Positions 11,396-20,933 of a stretch of 64,000 nucleotides of DNA are shown one piece after another. The stretch comes from Ottelia alismoides (lineage: Eukaryota > Streptophyta > Magnoliopsida > Alismatales > Hydrocharitaceae): assembly GCA_037367405.1 (NCBI GenBank), contig JAZKJV010000092.1, positions 124,001 to 188,000 of the forward strand, written 5' to 3'. Position numbers and translations under genes: made by a program. The notes under the pieces are model-generated. The model ran no database searches. It saw nothing but the letters and a program-made list of their open reading frames with translations, and was not told the DNA's origin. Position 1 is the first letter of the stretch; each line of letters starts with the position of its first letter.

Positions 11396-11685
11396 ATTAT
11401 AATAAACACCTTTATATGTAGATGAATGTTGGATCTTTTAACATGGAGTTAACAATAAAGTTCTTTAATTTATATTAAAATTAAGTGAACATTTTTAACA
11501 TGGGAACTGATTTATATATTTAACATGTAACTGGGACGCACATACATTCATAAATTCTCCAAGTAGTAGAAGCTGAAATATTTCATTTACTTGAAAAAGA
11601 TACATGCAGAATACATACGCAAGAGACCCTTAAAGTAGACATAAACATCACTAGATTTCAAACAAAGAAACAAAATCTACTAACT

Positions 11686-12078
11686 CTACTGACGACCTGT
11701 CCTAACTCGCTCTCCACGCAGCGCACTCAGACGTGCATACTTCAATGCGATGGTGTAATGGAGATCAGCTAAGTCAGCGTATAAGGTTTCTTCCTCGTCC
11801 ACAGGTTCTGAAAGCGGTGACGTCTCGCCATGTGATGAACTGGGGATCGGACTGGCTTGCGGAGAATACGGGGTGAACTGTGACTCGAACTCCTCCACTG
11901 GTTCTGTTTCTGATGCGGTTGGTGCCCTGCTTGGGGTTGCGATTGGCGGTGGATGCGCTGGCGGTGGAACGTGAGATGGTACACGGCTGGAGGACCGACT
12001 CGGTGGAGCATGTGCTGCTAAGAAACGATTGTCGGGCAGACGCACCGACTTGCGAGTTGTGATACGTGTCTTGGCCAT
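11686..12078 (-). CDS. small Ser/Pro-rich ORF of the Mutator-like element, unknown function
   Basis: The 130-codon uninterrupted frame starts at ATG 12078 (MAKTRITTRKSVRLPDNRFL). A basic N-terminus of about 20 residues is followed by a Pro/Ser-rich middle (residues about 24-90) with many SP and PS dipeptides, then an acidic patch (EPVDEEETLYADL) and a short helical-looking tail (YTIALKYARLSALRGERVRT). I recognise no family. It lies about 140 bp downstream of the plant mobile domain gene on the same strand and is the only intact frame in the element. It may be a third transposon gene, analogous in position only to mudrB-like second genes, or the last exon of the upstream gene. Confidence 0.5.
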   Translation of the reverse strand: MAKTRITTRKSVRLPDNRFLAAHAPPSRSSSRVPSHVPPPAHPPPIATPSRAPTASETEPVEEFESQFTPYSPQASPIPSSSHGETSPLSEPVDEEETLYADLADLHYTIALKYARLSALRGERVRTGRQ

Positions 12079-12221
12079 GTCCTGTTCGGATGTTAATTCA
12101 TTTGAAAAAGTAATGTAGAAATCAATATTAATGCCATCAATATTAATTTAATTAAGAATAATTTGCAGCCATTTGCATAACAACATTAAAGAAATCAATG
12201 AAACCAAAACATCATATTTTA

Positions 12222-14713
12222 TTACTTAAGCAGGGACCATTTTTTTGTATGTTCTATAATATGTGATAGTGGTCCCTTTGATGAAGATGCTTTCTCTTTT
12301 CCCCCCCTCCTTTGTTCTGTTGTCGCTGAGCTTGCCTCCCCCCTTCCCGATGTTGCCGTCCTACCCGCATCACCTCGACCCCTAGCAAGGCTTGCAACGG
12401 TTCTTCTCTCAGGTTCAGTCACGGTTGAGCATCCCCTTCCGGTCGTAGATCTACCACCCCCTCTCTGACTTGATACATTTGAAGCACGAGGTGGCTCCTG
12501 TATTGTCACCGGTAAACGATTCAGTGGATACCCTGGGAAGATCTGTTGCTGATGGTTGTATACCCCAAGTGACTTCTTCAGCACCATAACCCGGGAGCCC
12601 AACGAAAGAGGGCTGGCTTTGACTTGGCCCCATGTGCCAGAAGAATTGATGTGCTTGAGAGGGCTGAGCTTCCTGTGTGGAAAGCAAGTCAAATGGTGGT
12701 AGTGTTGAACCCATCTGCTGCATCTGAGGCATGTAGGGCTGGGTGTAGGACTGTGTCGCCTGAAACGACGGTCGAACTTCCTCTGCCTCGGAAGTGTATT
12801 GATCACCCCATTGTTGGGAGGCAAACGTCATGGGCTCGGTGTATGAAGTGTAGATGGGGGGGGACATCATGTATTCCCGGATCCACCAGCGACATATTGT
12901 GGATGGTGTAGTCCACATAACCAATCATTTGTTGCAATTCCGTGCTCCTTCGATGTTCCGTCATTAGCTCCCTCACACGAAACAAGGAGTTCACCTATAG
13001 AGGAGAAGTTAAAATTGTAAACTACGCAGAAATTATTTTTAAAATGTTTTGTATTAGGTACGAAATTACCAGTTGGTTCCACCTCGGCCCGTGTGGTTCA
13101 TACGCTTGGCGGGGTGGTGGTATGGCCGTAGCAATCCAACGTCGCGTAATCTGCCAATACCAAGTAAGGTAGTCGGGCAAGACATCAACAGGTGTCTTAT
13201 CCAAATTCCTCTCTTCAACGACATCGTTCAATCGCTGCTGCCATTGAGCCAGACGGTCTTGGTGGTGTAGCCCCCAGTCATAGGGCTGATCGTCTCGTGC
13301 TCTAGCCCGTCTGTCCTCTGAGGGGAGTTGCGGCATTACATCAGGAATGTGTTGTCTCAACCCGAACTGTCGCATTACCCTATCGGGTGCATGCATGACA
13401 ACGACATTGAAGTATATAAGTACTGTCTGCGAACGCCAGATAGCTTGGCCCTCACGACAAATCTCTGGTAATTACAACACATGTTGGGCCTCGTAGGGTG
13501 TCCACCGCATCTGTTATCAGGAGGGTGTTAATATTGTTCAGACCCAAATTTCTCTTTAGGAATTATTTAGGTTACGTACCTGATGTTCTTCTTGCAAATC
13601 CAACTCATTACGATAGAATGAAAGGTGAGTGGTCGACACATTCTCTCTGTGTGACCTCCTTCCGCCCGTCCACCTAATGAAAAATTATAAATCATAAGGT
13701 CGACATCGAAATGAATTCACATAAGCAGTTATGAAGTTATATTGACCTTGCTGCGTAAGGGGCAGAGCGCAGTGTAGCCTCTACCAGCTGGTACGGTCGG
13801 GGCCGATCAATGTGGATATGCTCCCAAGACCAGGCCTATATGGTGAAAGAAATCGTATTATATAAGTTTAGATGCAAAGTATAACAATTTAGAGTTGTTA
13901 CCTGGAGCATGGTCCAAAATGTGTATGCTCTCCGAATGTTCATGAGAGAAAATTGGTCTAGCTGGTAGTACATCTGTGCTAGTACAGCTGCACCCCATGC
14001 CCTACGTCCACAACTCTGGAGATCCTCCAGGAGCAGAAGGTGGCGTAGATGCACCTTGTCCGCGCTAGCATCTGGCAACAAGCTTGTGCCAATTTGAAAT
14101 AGAATCAACGCACGGGCAACTTGTACAACTCAAATTGTAGAGCAGTGGTGGTTAGAAGAGTCTTGGCTATCCACGTTAGTCTAAGCTTCCCCCCCACTAG
14201 TTCCTGGTACTCGCTATCTTCAGGATTGGTACCGAATAATTGCGCGCAGTATACACCCCAATCCAGCTGAGGGTGTTCTTCCAAACCGGTGACAGGCAAC
14301 GATTCCACTCTCAGACCTGTGAGTATGGAAACATCCTTCAATGTGACGGATGCCTCGCCCTGTCGAAGGTGGAAAGTATGAGTCTCTGGTCGTCATCTCT
14401 CAGCGAGTGCCTTCATGAGGGCCTGATCAATGGTGGCCCGTCTCAGGTTCGAAATGCAACGGAATCCAGCAATCTCAAGCTGCCGATTTACGGCATCGCT
14501 GCGTGGCTCCTCCAGTATGCGATTAAGTGTGCGACCATGCTCGATAAAGCGATGAGCCTGAAAAAATCAAATCAGCGACTATATTGAACTTATTTGAATC
14601 ACGATGTGCATTTTTTTACTAACCGTGTCACTATCTGTAAGTGGTCGACCAGAGAGATGATCCCTCTGCCTAGTCAGTACCGATGCATCGGCAGGTCCTG
14701 CAAAATCCTCCAT
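12222..14713 (-). pseudogene. plant mobile domain (PMD) protein gene, multi-exon, broken
   Basis: Exons can be read from splice sites: 14713-14624 (ATG, MEDFAGPADASVL), 14557-13902, 13835-13747, 13673-13570, 13510-13070, and 12994 to about 12222. Exons 2-5 carry the plant mobile domain seen in MAIN/MAIL1-like proteins: RTLNRILEEPRSDAVNRQLE, LKDVSILTGLRVESLPVTG, RRAWGAAVLAQMYYQLD, and MHAPDRVMRQFGLRQHIPDV. The C-terminal exon is Gln/Pro-rich, then Arg/Gly/Thr-rich. Breaks are a TGA at 14393-14395 where Trp is expected, a frameshift near 14125, a TAA in exon 5 where Gln would fit, and a register change in a G-run at about 12858. In Arabidopsis, PMD proteins act in gene and transposon silencing; PMD genes are also known as passengers of transposons. 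Its role here is unknown. Confidence 0.8.
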
Positions 14714-14889
14714 CTCTATGCTAGACAAGTATAACACTTTATAAAATGAAGGAAACGATTATCTACAAACCAATTTTTGTAATTGACAACATCAGGACAA
14801 TACGCATCAAGATAAGAAATTAACAATATCACTAGAAAGGAACAACGGATAAGAGGTCGCAATCATTTACATTAAAAAGTAAAGAGAAA

Positions 14890-17406
14890 TTAGCGGTGCC
14901 TTCTGTCACAAGTTGTTTTGTTGTGACCATGCTCCTTACATTGACTACATCTTACTTGAACAGTTCCCATTTCATCCATGCTACCGCGAAGCCGTCGTCT
15001 CCTAGGTCGACCAGGCGTAGGAACAACATTGGGGTGCAATAAGGGTGATGGCTCTAATGGTGGCCAGAACCGTCTGTCGGGGATCGGAACGAAGGCAGCT
15101 GAGTATGTGGCCCGGAATGCACTTGATGTATAAAAATCTGAACAAAGCTTCACATGCTCTGTACTGACATTCACGTTCCCACAAACGGCAATTATGTGAG
15201 GGCAAATTATCCTCATAGCTTGCATGTAACCACATGTACATAATGACTGCTGACCGTTCATTTTAACGGCATAATTTCCCTCAGGTGCACGCACTTCGAA
15301 ATCCGTAAGTGTGAATTGCTCGACCGGTAGACCACGCGCGGATTGTATAAGGCCATCTGTTAATTTCTCATATCGCGGCATAAGGTGACCTGTCATCCGA
15401 TCACCAAACTTACGTCTTTCCACGAAGTATGTGTTGAGGCGATAAAAGACAGCCAAGACAAGTGTTAGCACCGGTAGATCACTTATTCCTCTTAGAACAC
15501 TGTTGAAACTTTCAGAGAGGTTTGTTGTGGTCAGACCCCATCGACGACCCTCATCGTATGCGCATGCTCAATATCGACGATCCCCACCTTCTTGCCTCAA
15601 TATCCAGTCGTACGCCTCCGAGTCCGCTGTACGTATTTGATGCAGAATCTTCTCGTGCTCAAACTTGCTGGTAATGGCACCTGCGCTGTAGAATTTTTTC
15701 TGGATCCATTTGTTGGTGTGTCCGTCTCGGTGCATGTTGGCTTGCATGTGACGAAGGCAAAAACGATGGCAGTGGCCTCTTTCAGGAGGAAAATGTAGCG
15801 GAAGCAAGTTCCTTAGGCCTGCGAATCGGTCACTAATGAAGCATATCCCTTCACGATCAATGATACCAGACAGTTTATGGAGGAAAAATCCTCACGAGTC
15901 TAAATTTTCACCCTCAACAACTGCAAAAGCAATTGGGAAGAGGTGTCCATTGGCATCAACGGATGTAGCTGCTAAGATGTGCCCTTTATATTTTCCCCAC
16001 AGATGTGCGGCATCAATACTGAGTACTGGCCGACAGTGTGCAAAACCTTGTATTGATGGAGCAAAAGCCCAGAACAAACGAAAGAAGGCATGTCTGCCTT
16101 CTACCGGAGCCCCTGTTTTGGGATGAATAGTCGGTCGATGTTCGAACTCATAGAATGAACCGGGATTGCAGTGCCACATCAACCACATGAATCGTCGGAT
16201 GTCCGCGTATGACCCGACAGCATCTCCAAAAATCTTTTCCATTGCCTGTCGCTTCCCATTCCATGCTTTCTTATAAGAAATGCGCACTTTGTATCTGTCT
16301 TGAACAAGTGACTGGATGACGCTTGGTGTAAGAGTTAAGTTCGACCGTAGAGTGGCAAGAATAAATCTTCCAACAAATTTCGCAGTGCATGTTCGATTGT
16401 CTACAAGTAATATTGCATTGCGACAAGTGTGTTCCGCACGATAGCTACGTACAACCCAATTGTCTCGGTGACTGTTGTACGATGCATGCAACCTCCATCC
16501 ACAATCTTTGAAGATGCAACGTGCGGTATACTGGGAGCTCTTCGATGCATCCACCTTGAACTGGACGTGCTTTGCCATGCTCCAAGTGGTTAACTCGTCC
16601 ACTAATGATGTCTTCGAGTCGAAGGCACGATTCAACCAAAACTCTTTACCGGATGCGCCCTCGGATGTTGGCTCTGCAACTTCATTTAAAAAGGGCATCT
16701 CCTCTGCAAATGTGCCGAATATCCAATCATCTGATCCAAAGAAGTCTGGAAGATCCTCCATCGTGTCTAAATCCATCCCATAGTCTACTGGTGGATCGAA
16801 AATAGATTCCTGATGTATCGAATTAAGAAGAGACTCTTGACCATGATCGGTTAAGACTCCCACTCTATGACTACTTCTGCTCATGGAGTGTTCTTCATCC
16901 TCATCATCTTCTTCTTCCTCTTCATCTTCCTCTCCCTCTTCATCGTCGTCTTCCTCTTCCACCTCGTGTTGGACTTCATCTTGTTCATTATTTTCATTCT
17001 CATCATGTTCGTCAACTTCATCGTAAAGAGATACATTAAGGTCAAAACCTTGCATCGATGACGATCCCACGTCTCGTTGTTGTGAAGGAATCTCTACCGC
17101 CTCTATTAATAGTTCCATCATCCCCAGTTGTCGACATACTTGCAACATCAACTTCGTTATTTTATCCGATCCAATAACGATTGGACGGAATGAACTTGCA
17201 TTGGTGGGCCACTTGCAGGTCACAGTTATCTCGAACAGGTCGGGTGTATATCCCGTAAGACCGTATATGTAAGCTAGCAAATCATTGTAGCTACATGATA
17301 CAGGTACTCCGATCATATCACTGTTACCGTCTTCGTAACCGACCTCAGAGTCTATGTTGATTACTCTCCCGCCCCAGAACACATAAAGGGCAGCGACATC
17401 ACCCAT
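14890..17406 (-). pseudogene. MURA-type Mutator transposase with two in-frame TGA codons
   Basis: One continuous frame of 838 codons starts at ATG 17406 (MGDVAALYVFWGG) and ends at 14890. Order: N-terminal PB1-like region (about 5-90); a very acidic tract (about 130-175); MuDR-type zinc DNA-binding region (about 255-330, with CIFKDCGWRLHA and AEHTC); the MULE DDE catalytic domain from about 425, with SIDAAHLWGKYKGHI around the first Asp and FISDRFAGL later; a SWIM zinc finger (CTCGYMQAMRIICPHIIAVC, about 730); and a C-terminal CCHC knuckle (CSQCKEHGHNKTTC). Stops are TGA at 15892-15894 and 15568-15570, both where the family normally has Trp. The length is normal for the family and no frameshift is visible. 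A 5'-UTR intron precedes the ATG. Confidence 0.92.
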
Positions 17407-17409
17407 TTC

Positions 17410-18860
17410 CTATTCACAACTAAAAGTTAATGCCATTTTTAACTACAAAAAATGAAGTTCTAATAAATTCTTTAATTGTAAAAAGTAGTTTAAGTTTAAT
17501 TAGGAATCTTAATCTATATTATTATAATCATTATAATTAATATATATTTAATTTTTTATTTAATAACACTATTTCATTTAATTATAATCTATATTATTTA
17601 GGAATCTAAATCTATATTATTATAATCATTATAATTAATTAATATTTAATTTTTTATTTAATAACACTACATCATTTAATTAAAATCTATGGTATTTAGG
17701 AATCTTAATCTACATTATTGTAATCATTATAATTAATTAATTTTTTATTTTTTATTTAATAACACTATTTCATTTAATTATAATCTATATTAATTACGAA
17801 TCTTTATCTATATTATTATAATCATTATAATTAATTAATATTTAATTTTTTATTTAATAACATTATTTCATTTAATTATAATTTAGATTACTTAGGACTC
17901 TTAATCTATATTATTATAATCATTAGTTATTACTAATACACATTATATACATTATTTAATACTAATATGCATTATTTATTACAAACATACATTATTTATT
18001 ACTAATCTAAATTAGTTATTAATAATAAACATTATTTAATATTTAATTTTATTATTACTAATACACATTATATACGTAATTTCTAACTAATATACATTAA
18101 TTATTACTAATATACATTACTTACTACTAATATAAATTACTTATTACTAACAAACATTATTTAATTTCTAATTTTATTAATACTAATACACATTATATAC
18201 ATCATTTATTACTAATAATGATTACTTATTACAAACATACATTACTTTATTACAAATCTAAATTTCGACATAATTACTGTAATTAATTTCCTATATAAGT
18301 AATAAATTATTTTCTTTAATTAATGGCCTCTACAATATATTTATAATTACTACTGTCCTTACTGTAATTAATGACCTCTAGAATTTTTTTATATTTACTG
18401 ATTACTGAACTAATTTTCTGCAGAGGTTTTCAATTAATTCCTTAATTAACGTTACCGTTACCGTAATTAAATTTATTCCTAGAATAATTAGTAATATTAG
18501 TGTGTGTCATGGGGGGATTGTATGGCATTTTAATGTGACTCTAATTTTCCTAATAATATCATGTGGGCATGTGGGCATGTATGTCATCGATTATATATTT
18601 CTAAGCTAATCTTAGCGTTAAATGGAATACTACAATTATGAAGAACTAAATACTTATTTCGAAAAAAAAGAACATCTTCTTAAGGACAACAATTATTAAC
18701 AACTAAACAACTATCAATAACTGTGAAGAACTAATTACAACTTCATTTTAAGGAATAAAAAAAATTCATGACAACTAAATAATTTTCTACTTAAATAAAA
18801 GACATCTACAATTTTTACTTAACAATTATAGAAATTAAAATTAAAACAAAAATTTCATAC
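17410..18860 (-). other. AT-rich 5'-UTR intron of the Mutator transposase gene
   Basis: On the minus strand a donor TAAG/GTATGAAA lies at 18861/18860 and an acceptor GAATAG/GAA at 17410/17409, three bases before the ATG at 17406. This gives a 1451-bp intron that starts close inside the right end of the element. It is over 75 percent A+T by eye and contains the 98-bp tandem array (17501-17960) and irregular TACTAATA/CATTA repeats to about 18250. The splice sites are read from the sequence; no transcript evidence is available. Confidence 0.6.
17501..17960. repeat. 98-bp AT-rich tandem repeat, about 4.5 units
   Basis: The landmark TAGGAATCT or a close variant recurs at 17501, 17599, 17697, 17795 and 17893, spaced exactly 98 bp. 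Within each unit ATTATTATAATCATTATAAT and TTTTTTATTTAATAACA repeat with few changes. It lies inside the predicted 5'-UTR intron of the transposase. Confidence 0.85.
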
Positions 18861-19115
18861 CTTAGAAGGGAGGAGAAGTTGGATCTTAAATGGAGGAAGT
18901 GAATGAGAGAATGAGAGATTGAATGAGAGAATGCGTGAGGGGAATGGGGGGCTCGGGCGACCTATTTATATGCCGCCCAGCGGCAAATGGTTTGCCGCTG
19001 CACGGCAAACCATTTGCCGTGCAGGGCGGGTCGCCGACCGCTTCTGGCGCGCGGTCCCGTCGTCTGCGCCCAGTCTGCGCCGAAGACCGTGCGCCTTTCT
19101 GACCGTGCCACTGGG

Positions 19116-19285
19116 CACGGCAAACGGTTCGCCGCTCCTTCCACGTAAGCGCGACAAATGGTTTGCCGCGCCACATGGGCGAGCGGCAAACCATTTGCCG
19201 ATATATACCCAGTCCGGGAATAATTTTCATTCCGTACCCAGAATGGGAGATAACTCGGTTTCTCTCTCCATTCTGGGAAAATACT
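19116..19285 (-). repeat. right terminal inverted repeat of the Mutator-like element
   Basis: Reverse complement of 10563-10733 with scattered mismatches. The 17-bp near-palindrome occurs at 19184-19200, 19152-19168 (one change) and 19118-19134 (degenerate). Two more copies lie further inside at 19003-19019 and 18981-18997, beyond the alignable repeat, so the motif outlasts the general similarity of the two ends. Confidence 0.85.
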
Positions 19286-19294
19286 CCCTCTCTC

Positions 19295-19732
19295 TGTCCC
19301 TCCAGCTCTTGCTATGCGGGTGGGAATGGGATCGAGAGGTGGGACAGTAGAAAGGAGATGAGTACGTCATGGGGACGATGACACAGCTGCGTTGGTGTTG
19401 AGAATCTTGAGATGAAAGTTAGGTTTTGGAGGTTTGTGGATGGGAGCATTTTTTCCTTGATTGTGTGGGGTGGTCCATACTGTGTATTGAATATGGGAAA
19501 CAAATATATGTCTTTTTCGTTTATAGATTATAAAAATTACCTTATTTGTCTAGCACAGCATAATTTGAGCACTCTAGTGTATGTACTAGGCCTAGTACAT
19601 GCAGATCATGGCAACATAGAAAGATCCAGTGCACATTAATGGAAATATTTGGCCTGCATAAAAAAATGGAGCATCACTTGGCATTTGCCAATCTAGTTTC
19701 TCCCAACAAAGGTGTGAACATCATATTTTTTT
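19295..19732. other. no recognisable feature (right flank of the Mutator-like element)
   Basis: Unique-looking DNA continuing the CT-rich target site. No domain, element end or RNA gene is visible. Confidence 0.4.
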
Positions 19733-19986
19733 AGGTAAATTACAAAAAAGGGCCTCAACTATACATCGATTCTCAATTAAGAGCATCAGTTTTCAATTGT
19801 AACAAATGGAGGCATGAACTGCCAACTTAAGGGTTTAGCGTCGACATATAAGAGTCGTTGAAGCTTACAGAAGCTTCTATTTGAGACAAAAACATAAGAT
19901 CAGACTCCTCTATGTTACAATTGAAAAATGAGTCCCTTAATTGGGATTTGATGTATAGTTGAGACTCTTTTTTGTAATTTATCCTA
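19733..19986. mobile_element. small foldback MITE, probably Mutator-type
   Basis: The ends are imperfect inverted repeats of about 80 bp. The left arm starts AGGTAAATTACAAAAAAG and the right arm, reverse-complemented, starts AGGATAAATTACAAAAAAG; both continue through CTCAACTATACATC and TTTTCAATTGTAACA. The T-rich flanks (TTTTTTTAG and ATTTTTTAG) could be a 9-bp target duplication, which would fit Mutator, but low complexity leaves the exact edge open. It has no coding capacity. Confidence 0.75.
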
Positions 19987-19989
19987 AAT

Positions 19990-20713
19990 TTTTTAGGTAC
20001 CTATCACGTGCATACACAAAAAGTGTGCATTCCTGTATAATTTGTAGAGAAAAGTTAACTTTAAAGATTTGTAGAAAAAAGTCAAGGTTCATGTGTTTTC
20101 GAACTTCTTTTATTTACTATAAGTTTAAGATTTTACATTGTAAGTAAATTTCAAGAGTTCATTCGCAAATATATCTACTTAAAGTTAAAATTGCATAATA
20201 CATGTATGAAGCACACAATATGTAAAATTTGGGACTTACAGGTCAATAGAGCATGTGAGTACACTTTCATGTCATTAGCATTTCCTGTAATCAATTTACT
20301 TCACTCATTTAATTACAAGTATGGACTCCTTAAGTTAAAGATAATGATGTACCTTTCTGAATTTTAGTTCTCGTTGTTCTCCACTTATTGCAAGAGTTTG
20401 ATGTGTTATTCTCAAAATTGGTTTTCTCAAAACTTTTATATTAAAAATAATAATTGAATGAGATCTCATTTACCAAGTGAAGGTATGATCATGCATGGAT
20501 CTACCTTTATGAATCCTTTTTAAAGGATGTATAAATACACCGATGGTCTAGCAAAAAAGTTCAAAATCACTTATATTCTAAATTATATATGCATTGTGCT
20601 TTGTGATGCAATAAGAAAACATCATATGCTTCTTATATTCATGAAAAGAGATATGGATACCTGATGATTAACATATCATATGAGATGTAATAGGTTCTTG
20701 ATTGCACTATGTT
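19990..20713. other. no recognisable feature
   Basis: AT-rich spacer up to the copia target site. Short open stretches only; no element terminus seen. Confidence 0.4.
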
Positions 20714-20718
20714 AAAAG

Positions 20719-20914
20719 TGTTAAGGAATGTAAGACTGTGTATATTCTGTGAGGTCTAGGGGTCCTTATATAGGACTAAACCCTAGGGTGCTCAGAGGAG
20801 AACTTACATAAATACCCCTATGGGGTTACATCGGGAAACAGTTGATAAGGAAACAGTGATACATAAGGAAATAGAGGTAAATAAAGGAACAATAATATAT
20901 GGTATTCTCTAACA
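20719..20914 (-). repeat. copia-2 3' LTR
   Basis: 196 bp, ends TGTTA/TAACA. The TATATAGG near 20776 could be the core promoter on either strand. It is identical to the other LTR except for one position. Confidence 0.97.
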
Positions 20915-20933
20915 CTCCCCCTCAAGTTGGAGC
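20915..20933 (-). promoter_or_regulatory. copia-2 polypurine tract
   Basis: On the minus strand the LTR is preceded by AACTTGAGGGGGAG, the purine tract that primes plus-strand synthesis. The same tract precedes the copia-1 LTR at 3598. Confidence 0.9.

Larger units (their letters stand above)
10563..19285 (-). mobile_element. Mutator-like element with transposase, plant mobile domain gene and small ORF
   Basis: The 8.7-kb element is bounded by terminal inverted repeats that begin GAGCTATTTCCCAGAATGG on the left and, reverse-complemented, AGTATTTTCCCAGAATGG on the right. The flanking CCCTCTCTC (10554-10562 and 19286-19294) is a 9-bp duplication, the Mutator hallmark, though it lies in low-complexity CT sequence. 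Inside, three genes run on the minus strand: MURA-type transposase (17406-14890), a plant mobile domain gene (14713-12222), and a small Ser/Pro-rich ORF (12078-11686), separated by about 180 and 140 bp. AT-rich tandem repeats fill the space between genes and ends. All large genes carry stops, so this copy is not autonomous. Confidence 0.88.

Noticed and set aside
14393..15894. TGA at Trp positions as evidence for a code where TGA means Trp
   Set aside because: All other intact genes in the window use TGG for Trp and also stop at TGA; plant nuclear code is standard. Transition decay explains it.
16867..17061. Phe/Leu/Ile-rich plus-strand frame as a membrane protein
   Set aside because: It is the antisense of the Asp/Glu-rich tract of the transposase (GAA/GAT codons read backwards).
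17410..18860. AT-rich block as a replication origin or centromeric satellite
   Set aside because: It is bounded by splice sites within the Mutator-like element and has only four to five 98-bp units, far too few for a satellite.
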